This document shows, in pieces, positions 46,357-59,100 of a stretch of 64,000 bases of DNA (positions are counted from its first letter, which is position 1; the number at the start of each line of letters is the position of its first letter). Origin of the DNA: Trileptium ribeirensis. Lineage: Eukaryota; Nematoda; Enoplea; Enoplida; Thoracostomopsidae. The stretch spans positions 62,001-126,000 of the forward strand of contig JASANE010029006.1 in the NCBI GenBank assembly GCA_030248225.1, in the 5' to 3' direction. Position numbers and translations under genes: made by a program. A model generated the notes under the pieces. The model made no database searches, had not been told where the DNA came from, and was given only the letters and a program-made list of their open reading frames with translations.

Positions 46357-48006
46357 AAACGAGAGTGAGCTGAGATTCCACTGACGATGGTCCTAGATTA
46401 TCGCAAAAAAATTTTATCTTAGTAAACTCATAAACGAGAGTGAGCTGAGATTCCACTGACGATGGTCCTAGATTATCGCAAAAAAATTTTATCTTAGTAA
46501 ACTCATAAACGAGAGTGAGCTGAGATTCCACTGACGATGGTCCTAGATTATCGCAAAAAAATTTTATCTTAGTAAACTCATAAACGAGAGTGAGCTGAGA
46601 TTCCACTGACGATGGTCCTAGATATCGCAAAAAAATTTTATCTTAGTAAACTCATAAACGAGAGTGAGCTGAGATTCCACTGACAATGGTCCTAGATTAT
46701 CGCAAAAAAATTTTATCTTAGTAAACTCATAAACGAGAGTGAGCTGAGATTCCACTGACGATGGTCCTAGATTATCGCAAAAAAATTTTATCTTAGTAAA
46801 CTCATAAACGAGAGTGAGCTGAGATTCCACTGACGATGGTGCTAGATTATCGCAAAAAATTTTATCTTAGTAAACTCATAAACGAGAGTGAGCTGAGATT
46901 CCACTGACGATGGTCCTAGATTATCGCAAAAAAATTTTATCTTAGTAAACTCATAAACGAGAGTGAGCTGAGATTCCACTGACGATGGTCCTAGATTATC
47001 GCAAAAAAATTTTATCTTAGTAAACTCATAAACGAGAGTGAGCTGAGATTCCACTGACGATGGTCCTAGATTATCGCAAAAAAATTTTATCTTAGTAAAC
47101 TCATAAACGAGAGTGAGCTGAGATTCCACTGACGATGGTCCTAGATTATCGCAAAAAAATTTTATCTTAGTAAACTCATAAACGAGAGTGAGCTGAGATT
47201 CCACTGACGATGGTCCTAGATTATCGCAAAAAAATTTTATCTTAGTAAACTCATAAACGAGAGTGAGCTGAGATTCCACTGACGATGGTCCTAGATATCG
47301 CAAAAAAAATTTATCTTAGTAAACTCATAAACGAGAGTGAGCTGAGATTCCACTGACGATGGTCCTAGATTATCGCAAAAAAATTTTATCTTAGTAAACT
47401 CATAAACGAGAGTGAGCTGAGATTCCACTGACGATGGTCCTAGATTATCGCAAAAAAATTTTATCTTAGTAAACTCATAAACGAGAGTGAGCTGAGATTC
47501 CACTGACGATGGTCCTAGATATCGCAAAAAAATTTTATCTTAGTAAACTCATAAACGAGAGTGAGCTGAGATTCCACTGACGATGGTCCTAGATTATCGC
47601 AAAAAAATTTTATCTTAGTAAACTCATAAACGAGAGTGAGCTGAGATTCCACTGACGATGGTCCTAGATTATCGCAGAAAAAATTTTATCTTAGTAAACT
47701 CATAAACGAGAGTGAGCTGAGATTCCACTGACGATGGTCCTAGATTATCGCAAAAAAATTTTATCTTAGTAAACTCATAAACGAGAGTGAGCTGAGATTC
47801 CACTGACGATGGTCCTAGATTATCGCAAAAAAATTTTATCTTAGTAAACTCATAAACGAGAGTGAGCTGAGATTCCACTGACGATGGTCCTAGATTATCG
47901 CAAAAAAATTTTATCTTAGTAAACTCATAAACGAGAGTGAGCTGAGATTCCACTGACGATGGTCCTAGATTATCGCAAAAAAAATTTATCTTAGTAAACT
48001 CATAAA
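46357..48006. repeat. 75-bp satellite, 22 units
   Basis: Units start AAACGAGAGTGAGCTGAGAT and include CGCAAAAAAATTTTATC. They are nearly identical apart from rare single-base gains or losses in GATTATCGC and in the A-run. Since 75 is a multiple of three, one minus-strand frame stays open and gives a 25-residue periodic peptide. That open frame is broken only by the indels and is a by-product. Homogeneity indicates recent expansion or gene conversion. Confidence 0.95.
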
Positions 48007-49738
48007 TATTGGGATAAGCGGATTTCGACAATTTTTCCGTCGACAGAAAACATTATGACAATATCCGTTAATGCATTAAACCATTTTATGCAATGCGGAG
48101 TCGTTCTACCTATTCCTGAGCCCCGGTCGTTATTGTAATACAAGATATAATTCTGCATTAGTGTCGTAACCATTTCAAAGGGTAATCTATCTTGATGTAG
48201 AATAATTTTATTCAACAATTTCGTAAAAAACAAAGGTACATATTTTAGTATTTTTTATTCCACCTGGAAGTTTGTCTTGAAAATAGGAATTGGCAGTAAG
48301 CATTAAATTGCCATGTATGCATGGAAAAATTTGTAGTTGTCCTGTGGGCAAAGAAAGAGTAATTTTCAAGCTAATAATAAAATACCTGCAATAATTAATG
48401 GTTGTAACCGTAATTTAATGGTTGTATGTTTTGATATATAGACTTATGAGCATATCATTGAGATTATTTAGCAGAGATACTGTCTGAGATCACTTCATTC
48501 ACCGCTTTATGTTATCAGCATAAAATTTGTTTCTTTTGGATCTAAATAAGGATTTCCATTCAGTTATATGTATTTGTATTGCGTAAAACAGCAGAAACGT
48601 TATAACAAATGCAATCTTATTTACCGCACTATAATGCAAAATTTTGTTTGCAACAACGAATATAACTTTGGAACCGATGAACATATTTCGAGAATTTTTT
48701 GTCATTGATTGTATTTAGGAACACAATGGTATATGAAATAAATTGTATGTGTACTTTTTAGAAAGCGGGCATTAAAAAGCTATCTCTTAGATCGAAATCA
48801 AATCAAATACTGCTATTTTAATTGTCAGTATTGTAATCGCTAAAGTTATGGGTTAAAAAAATTTCAACTCAGGTAATATTGCACGCGTAGGCATGAATAT
48901 CTAAGCAATTATAGCCCATTTAGGAAATGTATAGTACAGTAAATACAACCATTTTTCAAAATCGCGCAGGTATATTCAATTTTAGTTTTGACAGTTTGTG
49001 TACCACTCTCAATCAGCAATATTTTTTAATATCGTTGAAACGACGGGATCGATAGACGAAACAAAAGCACTGGTTTAGACCAACAAAATTCATGCACATT
49101 TTACAGTTATCATTTTTAGTCTTGGTATATTTTGTTCTATTTGACTCTGGCGCAAGCTTTCATTACGCGCTTGCCGCTTCTGTGAAGGAAAAGTAAACTA
49201 CAATGCCGTAAAAGTTCGCTGTACTGTTGAATAATATACTATGCTTCGAAATGCATCGAAACTTTTAGAAGGAATAAAGGCAGGGTGTATTTTTCGTCTT
49301 ACTCATCCTGGAAACGCTGCTCGCACTGTATTTATTGATTCATTGACATGAAATTTCAATATTCATATCAATGATTTATTTAAAGACTCTCCAAGGCTTA
49401 CTTAGGCCAAATTTTGGCTCACTCCACAAATTGTTTTTTAGCATTTTCGGTGTATTCAACCAGATAACAAAAATGTTTGTTGAGTACACTAATTTTGCTA
49501 GTTGTCTAGACTTTTGATATCTATCAATTGCTCAAGGTAACATCAGAGGCGTCACTCAGCAAGGTAGTAAGAATCAAAACGAGTAGATTCAGGAATATCT
49601 TCTTTTGTTAGTTTGTTCAGTTCGTCAGCCCTTAGGCGTAGATGCCTGGAGGATGGGGTTATGCGTCCCAGCCGCCACCAAACGTTTGGTAATCTGGCCC
49701 GAAACCCCTCGGTATTCGTACACTATACCAAACCTGAT
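48007..49738. other. Unassigned flank of the satellite
   Basis: A minus-strand frame at 48000-48233 ends right at the array. It has a protein-like look (for example SVDGKIVEIRLSQYL) but matches nothing I know. It might be an exon. The rest is AT-rich with no motif. Confidence 0.3.
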
Positions 49739-49930
49739 ATCCGGATGGGGCACCAATATCAAACTGGAGAGGCACCGATATCAAGCTGAAGGGGGCACCA
49801 ATATCAAACTGGGGGGCACCACTATCAAAGTGAAGGGGGCACCAATATCAAACTGGAGAGGAACACCAATATTAAACAACTGGAGGGGGCACCAATATCA
49901 AACTGGGGGCACCGATATCAAACTGGATGG
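49739..49930 (+). repeat. Second locus of the 23-bp VNTR
   Basis: Eight or so copies of the CACCAATATCAAACTGGAGG unit, in the same strand orientation as most of the 19.9-20.8 kb array, but without its inverted arms. The plus-strand frame across it is repeat translation. Confidence 0.85.
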
Positions 49931-49978
49931 GAAAAAATACTGGCAATATTAGGTTTATTTTATAGAGTTCTATATACC

Positions 49979-50122
49979 GGTGTTACATACGACATGTCGT
50001 ATGTAACACTGGTTAAATACATGTCGTATGTAACAGTGGTTACGTACAACATGTATTTAACCAGTGTTACATACGACATGTCGTATGTAACATTGGTTAG
50101 ATACAACATGTCGTATGTAACA
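49979..50122. repeat. Nested perfect palindromes
   Basis: Positions 49981-50023 and 50050-50092 are perfect 43-bp inverted repeats around a 26-bp spacer. Each arm itself contains a perfect 28-bp palindrome, TGTTACATACGACA and its complement (49981-50008 and 50065-50092). Further ACATGTCGTATGTAAC words follow to 50122. Confidence 0.9.
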
Positions 50123-50864
50123 AAAATTTTCGAGTAGATGGGCGCATTATTCTGTGAATCAGCAATCACCGTGTAAAAACCGTAAAGTAACGATCTCCAA
50201 ACTACATATACATATTACAACGAAGAAACTTTATATTGTTTTAAAGATAATTTTGTATGCATGTGAATAATGCCGAAAAATTGTATAAACGATATGTAAT
50301 GCATGTGATCTTGGCAAAAACGTCCGTGACTGCCGAATTACATTTCACCGCAAATTTTTATGCAGTACCTGCAAATAGGGGCAACGCAAGAGAGGAACAG
50401 GTTACGGGGCGTCCCCCTCGCTTTTTACCGACAAATGTGAAAAAATTTACTGATATGTATAAAATAAAATGAAATTAAATGACTGGCCCCTACACTATGC
50501 AGAGCTTCAGACGCCCTTGCCTACATATAAAATAAATTGTATTCAGACTAAAGTAAAAAACAAAATATACGAATACCAAGTACTTCAGCTGCTAAAACTG
50601 GCTCCTGTTCTAATTATTCCAAAAAAACTCTTGTTATCAAAGTAAAAAGTTGTGCCATGCTTTTGCATCTATAATGTATATATGATTATGATTGATTTAT
50701 ATATGAGCCATTTAAAAATATTTTTAACCATTTCTTGTTTTGAGAAGATATTTTAGTAAAGAGAACATTACTTCAGTGTACTATAGTTACTGAGACAGTA
50801 TATGTTATCATTTTAGCCTGCCAAAATCACCTTTCAAGGCGGGACGTTATAGGATTAGCAAAAA
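50123..50864. other. Non-coding DNA, nothing recognised
   Basis: The plus-strand frame at 50257-50472 has no domain. No repeats stood out. Confidence 0.4.
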
Positions 50865-51000
50865 GGACATTTTAGGGCGTGCGGTTCGTAGGGCGCCGAA
50901 TTAGGCGCATGCTTTAGTATTTACTTATATAAAATGTAAAGCTTAGGCTAAGGCTGATGTTTAGTATATCGAGAACGGTATAGCGTGCATTTAATGTATG
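50865..51000. repeat. Relative of the 53.8-kb TIR element
   Basis: Shares CGAATTAGGC, AAGCTTAGGCTAAGGCT and TTTAGTATATCGAGAACGG in the same order with 53820-53975. The terminal inverted repeats are not evident, so it is a partial copy. Confidence 0.6.
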
Positions 51001-53334
51001 CCGCTAACTGCAACATTCCTTTGCCGACAACTGGTCTATTAACTGTTTACATAAAAATGCACTAGGTGGTATCTGTCGAATAGCCATAATGTTAAAAAAC
51101 CAGCTAGCTGCATAGTAATTATGAGTACCTAAATTTAATTAGTGAAGTATTGCATAGCAGTTTCGTACTTAAAATTTTTTTGGAACCACAGTGAAATGGA
51201 ATTAAAAAAATTTAGTGCTACTATGTTTTAAAATTATTTCATAACCTTAAATTTGATAAAATTAATCCCAGAGATTTTTGATTTGAGTGCTACTTCATTT
51301 AACTGATTTCTGAACACAATTTGAACACAAGTTTTGCATCAAGGCATTTTAGAAAATTATCTGGAAATTGTGGAAATTCTTTCCAAATATGTCGGAAAAA
51401 TATTTGCTTAAATATGAGAAAGATTTAGTACCAAATATTTAAGACATCATTTGTAGGGGTCCTGGCGAAACTGCGTTCAAAAATTTGGTAAAAGCTTGGT
51501 ATTCATATTTACTTTTGTAAAGTTAGGTTTGCACATTTCAACCATTTAAATATAGCCATGCTATCTCAGTTAGATTTGTTAAGATCTAATAGTCAACTGT
51601 AATTGCAGCTGAGATTTCAAAACTAGATACTGTGGATTTGTTTGAGTATATATGCCATAAATCCTGTTACCGCTTCAAGCTTCACGGAGCCGATTGGTAA
51701 GTATTTCACGGAATTGCGTGTGACTCCAACTTATAAAATTTTTTTCACAGCTGTTTAGCAAAAACAGCGGATGCGGAAACATGCGTATATTAAATTGCTT
51801 TCTGTTCCTGCGATCTTAACAAGTAATCCGGAACATGATAACCATAAAACTTTGTCTTTGAGATACGCCAATGTGTTAGTAATATGTAGAAAATTAACTA
51901 TTTTTCTTAATTTTAGATAGTAAAAGACGGCCCAACGTTTAAAATGCTAAATTCCAGCCGTTGCTAAATAAATATCATTCCGAAATCACTTTCAATTGCT
52001 TTATTGCTTTGATAAACGAATTGTAGATTGTTGTTGAAAACAAGATAAATCTGTGATTCATAGAATGAATAAAGACATAATTAAAACGCAAACTTTTCTT
52101 TTATAGAAAATAGTATGGGGAAATTTCTCAGAAACATTAAAAATAAAAAAAATTGTTTACTGTCTTTCGTTTGACGCAAATGTCATAGTGGTACATGCTT
52201 GGCATGGACCTAACTAAGTTCAAATATCTGAACAGTAGACTAAAAATCATTCCTTTAATTACAGATAAGTAATTAAACCACAGCTGTCCTAAATAATTAG
52301 ATCCGTAGTGCGTTCAAAATTCCAGCTTTGTTATCAATTACTAATTTTAGATAACTTACGTCATAAAATTGCAGAGTGTAGGGATATAAAATTAATAATT
52401 GATACTTTCCTCCCTTAAATGTTTTGCTCAAAAGAAGAGGCATTGTCCTTCTTGTGAATATGTGAACAATTTCAAAATTGCTTTGAAATAATGGAAATAG
52501 GCATGGATCGTGTCGCACGTAATTGTTTTACGTCACTATAATGTGATATCATTTATTTTGCTTTTTAAAGCAATGTTTGATATTGCGTTAGAAACATTGC
52601 TGTATATAACAATGACGCAAATCTTATTCGCACACTTAAAGAACGGATGTAATTATTCCAATCGTTGGGCGTCAATAGCTATCAGTTTCAAAATTCGTTC
52701 GTTCTTTGGTACCGACAGTAATCAGTTACATTTTCGTTTCCGAACGGCGCCTGTAATACCACCATTATGCTTCATTTGAAATTAGCAAGATTTGAATGCT
52801 TTTGACAATTTATAAAGTTAAATATTTTATGGCGGACCAATATGTTTAACAATAAAGCTTAAGCAGCATTTCTAAAAGTTCCACAATCGTAAATAGTATT
52901 ATCATATAATTCTTAGAAAATGTAATTGAGCCTATACTTTCAGTGATGCAGTAGTGATCAAATTAGATTAGTCCTTCTTAGTTACTAATTTACAAATAAG
53001 TTGCAAGTGATCTGATGTCAGGAACTAATATCTTGTTTTGCCTAAAAATTAGTCAAGACAGATTTCAGTGTTGTTTTGAGCTGTGTTGTGTTCAAAATAT
53101 GTGTGAGACGTATTTTGAGTTATTTGATGAAGCACTTTCGCTGCGAATGATTTCAAATTGCAGTTACAATTTTTATTGTTGCGCATGCGTGCTCATAAAC
53201 GTTGCTAACAATTAGTGTCAGTTTGCAAGTTCTAATATGCGGAATTTACTTACTAATAAGTTACAAAACGCCACAAATATCTGCCATCATTAATGTATTG
53301 CAACGTAAATTTTGTATTAGAATTTAAAGAGGTA
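51001..53334. other. Non-coding DNA, nothing recognised
   Basis: Frames at 52297-52518 (minus), 52510-52779 (plus) and 53015-53215 (plus) have no domain. No repeats stood out in this AT-rich stretch. Confidence 0.4.
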
Positions 53335-53768
53335 CAAAATTTGGATCTTTTCGGTTTTGTGGACTGCTACCAATTTTGTTGAAAATTAGGTATTAAGGGT
53401 AGCTTTTACTGCTGATTTCGAAAATACAACTGATTTTATCGAGGACTAAAACAAAATATCTTACGTTAAAAACTTATGCAATTTAATATGTACAATGCTT
53501 CCACGTACGCTTGATACTAGAATAAAAGTTTCGGTAGCTTATTCCCTTAAAAGGTTGGCCGAGTGGTTAAAGTGTGACTCGCTACAATTTGCAATTTTGG
53601 TGCGTAGGTACAAAACATGAGAAAATATTTCTAAATTTTTTTTTAGATTTTTTAGTTCTCGATAAAATCAGTTGTATTTTCGAAATCAGCAGTAAAAACT
53701 ACCCTTAATACCTAATTTTCAACAAAATTGGTAGCAGTCCACAAAACCGAAAAGATCCCAAATTTTAA
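53335..53768. mobile_element. Palindromic element with 115-bp arms
   Basis: The left arm (53335-53454) and right arm (53655-53768) are inverted copies with only a few differences. Landmarks include GGATCTTTTCGGTTTTGTGG, AATTAGGTATTAAGGGTAG and AATACAACTGATTTTATCGA. The 200-bp centre carries a tRNA-like sequence. Confidence 0.75.
53551..53617 (+). other. tRNA-Ser/Leu-like head (pseudo-tRNA or SINE)
   Basis: GGTTGGCCGAGTGGTTAA matches the D-arm and A box of serine and leucine tRNAs (A box TGGCCGAGTGG at 53556-53566). GACTCGCTA resembles a serine anticodon-arm region. The downstream GCGTAGGTACAAA is a poor B box, since TTCGA is lost. It is not an intact tRNA gene. A tRNA-derived SINE head or a tRNA pseudogene fits. 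Confidence 0.5.
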
Positions 53769-53787
53769 ATGACCTATGATTTTGCTA

Positions 53788-54013
53788 ATTATATTTTTGG
53801 CCCATGTTAACTTTAGGGGCGCACGTTACGATAGAGAAAAAGAACAGCTTAGAGCGGGGGTTCAGGGGCGGCAGCCCCCGAATTAGGCTTAGGCTTAGTA
53901 CATAGCTCATATAGGGAGCATATCTTAGGCTAAGACTAAGGTTTAGGCTTAGTATATCGAGAACGGCATGTCATAAATTATATTTCGGCCCCTAAAGGTA
54001 ACATGGGCTAATA
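53788..54013. mobile_element. TIR element with TTAGGC runs (about 215 bp)
   Basis: The left end GGCCCATGTTAACTTTAGGG is mirrored by CCCTAAAGGTAACATGGGC on the right. The interior has ATTAGGCTTAGGCTTAG and inverted CTTAGGCTAAG words. It abuts the palindrome at 53335-53768. A partial relative lies at 50.87 kb. Confidence 0.65.
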
Positions 54014-54309
54014 AAGGCATCTTACAGTCTTTCTAAACTTATTTGGCCAATCGCTAAATCTATTTTAATATTGTATCCTTCAAACAATTTGTAATCCGGT
54101 TTGCGTTTTAAGAAATGAAAAAAATCATCGACTTCTGTGTTGCTTTATTTTGCTGATTTTTTGTTTATACTTCTATATACATTCTATAAATTTTATATTT
54201 TCCTCTCATGTGCAGAACAGTCATAGACATAGTTGCCTAAAAAAGGATTTAGTCCACTTCTCTGGCAGATGCTATCATGTTAGTATATGTTACGTGAGAT
54301 ACCATAAAG

Positions 54310-54510
54310 ACGCATAAAGGGTTTACTCCTTCCCGCTGACCCGTCTCGTAGTGCTGAAGAAGTCATCCCCCCGCCAAAGCCGAAGGCGCCGATACAACCT
54401 TTCTTCCCTTACACCGATCAGCTAACCCGTCCTGGGAAACCGAAGACCGAACTCTCCCTCTTTCACTCCCGCGAGTCCGCGACTAACATTTCTTGGGAAC
54501 TCGAGTGTGT
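54310..54510. repeat. GC-rich dispersed island, copy C
   Basis: C-rich block with the exact 13-mer GCCGAAGGCGCCG (54379-54391) shared with copy A. It has a CCGCTGACCCGTC segment comparable to CCGCTGACGGGCT in copy A. It ends CTTGGGAACTCGAG, comparable to the end of copy B. Confidence 0.4.
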
Positions 54511-55272
54511 ATGGCTCATAGATATTCAGAAATCGCACACCAAACAAAAATTTATTCCTTTGAAGCGAACAAAAATATGATGTACAAACTTCAGATAACA
54601 CTAGTCAAACGGGGATCAAGATATTTAAAGGCCTGTTCACACGCTCAACCTTTTTGCTCAAGATATTTTACTAAAACATAATTCGAGCTGTTTAGTATAT
54701 ATCAACATAAAACGTGTGTGTAAAAAAGAATTTCAGAGCTATTTATTAGAGTAGATGGATCAAGCAGGTGGACGGCCTCAGGGTGTAGTTAAATATGGCT
54801 TAGAGGGTTCCGACCTTTAAGGGCAGATAACTCTCTACGTCATCGTAGGCACATATGATGAAATTCCCTTGCCATAAGATACGTCGGGCCAGCATGATTC
54901 AAAGCTATTTTTGTTATAGGACCCAAAAGAACATTGTAGAGTGGTACTAGTGTGTTTATGAGCTGCTAAAAAAAGCTTTGACTCAGCTCAGCTGACATAG
55001 CTATCCTAAAAAAATTGAAAGTTGCTAAATATATTTTAATCAAAATTATATTCAAATCTTTTCATGTCTGAATCGCAAATTGGTTAAATCAATCCCAAGT
55101 TGATAATTAGAATCCCAAGTATATCGTACCGTTTCTTAATTTGTTTGGTAGGGACCGTAATTGTTTGAAAGATCAAACAATTAAAAATTGAGAATCACAA
55201 AACTGCTGTTAATACCTTTATAGTAATAATACTGATAAGAACTAAATATCGAAATATATATAAACAATAAAA
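54511..55272. other. Non-coding flank of the large palindrome
   Basis: No gene or repeat recognised. This DNA is left of the palindrome and has no counterpart inside the window. Confidence 0.4.
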
Positions 55273-56026
55273 ATGCTTCGAGCTGCCGGTGGCCGAAGAA
55301 ACGCAGCAATTGAAAAGGTAGACTGGTTTTCGATATCACCGCATGTTGGACCTCATTGTCGCGAAATTGTGGCTCGTATTGGAAACTTAATTGAAAAAGA
55401 TTGCTTGCTATACTGGGATAGGTACGAGGACGGTTACTTGGGTGGCAACCCGTCGAAGCTGCAAGATCAACTACGCGAATTCTTGCGAACTACACGAGAC
55501 GGAAAGCGAGTGGTGGGTGTTTTGATTATAGTTTTTCTGTTTTTTTGTTGCATTTTGAATTTGCGTTTGTTTGGATTGGTTTTACACTACCGACAAAATC
55601 TCGTAAACTGTCCAGATAGCTTGGTGGGCAACTTGACAGCAGATAAATTAGCAATTAGGTTCTGTTTTAAACACTGACGACGAAAAATCGTAGACGACAT
55701 ATACAAATTAACTAGGTTAGTTGGGGAAAATAAAACCTCTGATACGAGGAATTCATCAATGAATTTACCATATATAGGCGAAGTCAGAAGTCCCACAGGT
55801 GGGTGCGAGGTTGTCGCCAGGAGGGTTCAGATTGAAATCGTCACGGGGGGGCGGGGGGTGGGGTGCGAAGCCTCAGGATTGTCGGGCTATTATGGATTTC
55901 ATTACCGGTATCGTTAAGAAAAAATGCAGTTTCAATAACGACTTACAAAAACAAAGCTTAAAACTTATTTGTTCCACTAAGTTAACACTGCCCTTTTGCG
56001 TCGCCCCTGGTAAAAAAGCGGTTTAG
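55273..56026 (+). pseudogene. Left-arm copy of an unidentified two-exon gene
   Basis: Proposed exon 1 is 55273-55509 (79 codons, basic N terminus, LLYWDRYEDGYLGGNPS in the middle). Proposed exon 2 is 55799-56026 (LSPGGFRLKSS, a glycine run, then CRAIMDFITGIVKKKC). A GT follows exon 1, and TCCCACAG precedes exon 2. The junction is phase 0 and keeps the frame, which is the main support. Read without splicing, exon 1 runs into a hydrophobic stretch that is probably intron translation. Relative to the right arm, an extra T creates an early stop at the end of exon 2. I do not recognise the protein. A host gene caught in a palindrome or an element-encoded protein are both possible. Confidence 0.35.
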
Positions 56027-56109
56027 AAAAGCACATCAATTACGATTGCAATATATGGGAGATCAACGCTAAACGATATGAATGAGATAGCATTATTTTC
56101 AATTTTAGT

Positions 56110-59100
56110 TGTATTTTACAGCTTTACAGCTCTGTACATGACGATAATTTAAGTTTATGTGGAACAATAATGACGTGTTGATGTTTTTACGACCCCAAAT
56201 AATATTAAATATGTTTTGCAGCCCCATCAAAATGTGTGTACTTTACAGTTTTACAGCTCTGTACATGACGATAATTTAAGTTTATGCGGAAAAATAATGA
56301 CGTGTTGATGTTTTTATGACCCCAAATAATATTAAATATGTTTTGCAGCCCCTTCAAAATGTGTGTATTTTACAGTTTTGCAGCTCTGTACATTACCATA
56401 ATTTAAGTTTATGCCGGAAAAATAACGACGTGTTGATGTTTTTATGACCCCAAATAATATTAAATAGGTTTTGCAGCCCCTTCAAAATGTGTGTATTTTA
56501 CAGTTTCACAGCTCTGTACATGACGATAATTTAAGTTTATGCGGAACAATGACGTGTTGATGTTTTTATGACCCTAAATAATATTAAATATGGTTTGCAG
56601 CCACTTCAAAATGTGTGTATTTTACAGTTTTACAGCTCTGTACATGACGATAATTTAAGTTTATGCGGAACAATAATGACGTTTTGATGTTTTTATGAAC
56701 CCAAATAATATTAAATATGTTTTGCAGCCCCTTCAAAATGCGTGTATTTTACAGTTTTGCAGCTCTTACATGACCATAATTTAAGTTTATGCGGAAAAAT
56801 AATGACGTGTTGATGTTTTTATGACCCCAAATAATATTAAATATGTTTTGCAGCCCCTTCAAAATGTGTGTATTTTACAGTTTCACAGCTCTGTACATGA
56901 CAGATAATTTTAAGTTTATGCCGGAACAATAGTGACGTGTTGATGTTTTTACTGACCCAAAATAATATTAAATAGGTTTTGCAGCCCCTTCAAAATGTGT
57001 GTATTTTACAGTTTCACAGCTCTGTACATGACGATGATTTAAGTTTATGCGGAACAATAATGACGTTTTGATGTTTTTTTATGAACCCAAATAGTATTAA
57101 ATATGATTTGCAGCCCTTTCAAAATGCGTGTATTTTACAGATTTACAGCTCTGTACATGACGATAATTTAAGTTTATGCGGAACAATAATGACGTATTGA
57201 TGTTTTTATGAACCCAAATAGTATTAAATATGTTTTGCAGCCCCTTCAAAATGCGTGTATTTTACAGTTTTACAGCTCTGTACATGAGCGGATAATTTAA
57301 GTTTATGCGAAACAATAATGACGTATTAATGTTTTTATGACCCCAAATAATATTAAATATGTTTTGCAGCCCCTTTCAAAATGTGTGTATTTTACAGTTT
57401 TACAGCTCTGTACATGACGATAATTTAAGTCAAATGCGAAACAATAATGACGTATTGATGTTTTTATGAACCCAAATATTATTAAATATGTTTTGCAGCC
57501 CCTTCAAAATGCGTGTATATTACAGTTTTACAGCTCTGTAACATGAACGATAATTTAAGTTTATGCGAAACAATAATGACGTATTAATGTTTCTTATGAC
57601 CGAATAATATTAATATCTTTCAAAGTGTGTTTTACAGTTCACAGCTCTGTACATGACGATAATTTAAGTTCACGCGGAACAATAATGACGTTTTGTTATC
57701 CCAACCCAAATAATATTAAAAACGTTTGTATCTTCCGTGTATTTTTTACAGTTTTACAGCTCTGTACATGACGATAATTTAAGTTTATGCGAAACAATAA
57801 TGACAAAGTTTTGTTATGTTTCTCAACCCCAAATAATATAAAATATGTTTTGCAGCCCCTTCAAAATGCGTGTATTTTACAGTTTTACAGCTCTGTAAAT
57901 AACGATAATTTAAGTTTATGCGAAACAATAATGACGTATTAATGTTTTTATGGACCCCAAATAATATTAAATATGTTTTGCAGCCCCTTCAAAATGCGTG
58001 TATTTTACAAGTTTTAAAGACTTGTATTAGATAATTTAAAACCATGTGAACAAATAATGCGTTTGACGTTTATGAACGAAACAATATTAGTTTTGCAGCC
58101 CCTTCAAAATGCGCGTATTTTACAAATTTTACAGCTCTGTAGACACGAATTGGTTTTATAAAAATATAAGTTAGGACGTAATTTGATGTTTTTATGAACC
58201 CAAATAATATTAAATATGTTTCGCAGCCCTCCAACGCGCGGCAGAAATTTGCAGCCCTGTAGCTAACTATAATTTAAGTTTATGCCGGAAATTAATGATG
58301 TCAATGTTGGATTTAAATATGTTTGGCAGCCCCTTCCAAATGTGTGTATTTTACAATTTTACAGCTCTGTACATGACGATAATTTAAGTTTATGCGGAAA
58401 CAATAATGACGTTTTGATGTTTTTACTGACCCCAAATAATATTAAATATGTTTTGCAGCCCCTTCAAAATGCGCGTATTTTACAAGTTTTACAAAAAACT
58501 GTACATGGGGATGATAAATTTAAATTTATGCAAAACAATAATGACGTATTGATGTTTTCTCATGTATCAAAATAGAATAAGTTTTGTAATCTTCAAAATG
58601 TGTGTATTTGACAGTTTCAGAGCTTGCACTAGGCTAATTCGACCACGGGTAGATGCACGGTCACGTTTTCATGACCCCAAATAATATTAAATATGGTTTG
58701 CACCCCACTTCAAAATGTGTGTATTTTACAGTTTTACAGCTCTGTACATGACCATAATTTAAGTTCTATGCCGGAACATTAATGACGTGTTGATGTTTTT
58801 ATGGACCCCAAATAATATTAAATATGTTTTGCAGCCCCCTTCAAAATGCGCGTATTTTACAGTTTTACAGCTCTGGGTACATGACCATAATTTAAGTTTA
58901 TGCCGGAAATTAATGACGTGTTGATGTTTTTATGAATCTTAAATAATATTAAATAATTTAAGTTGCAGCCCCCTTCCAAATGTGTGTATTTGCATATTTC
59001 ACAGCTCTGTACAGACTATCGCGTTTATGCGGGACAATTAGTGACGTATTGATGTTTTTTATGACCCCAAGTAATATCAAAATATGAAATGCAGCCACTT

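Noticed and set aside
46357..48006. Regular repeats resembling a CRISPR array
   Set aside because: The units are contiguous and identical with no variable spacers, and no cas genes or prokaryotic context exist. It is a satellite.
46355..48031. Series of minus-strand frames with a 25-residue periodic peptide
   Set aside because: The period equals the 75-bp satellite. Frames break at random single-base indels, and there is no start context or flanking gene.
53551..53617. Functional tRNA gene
   Set aside because: The A box is good, but the T-arm TTCGA and the acceptor pairing are absent, so it was kept only as a tRNA-like head.
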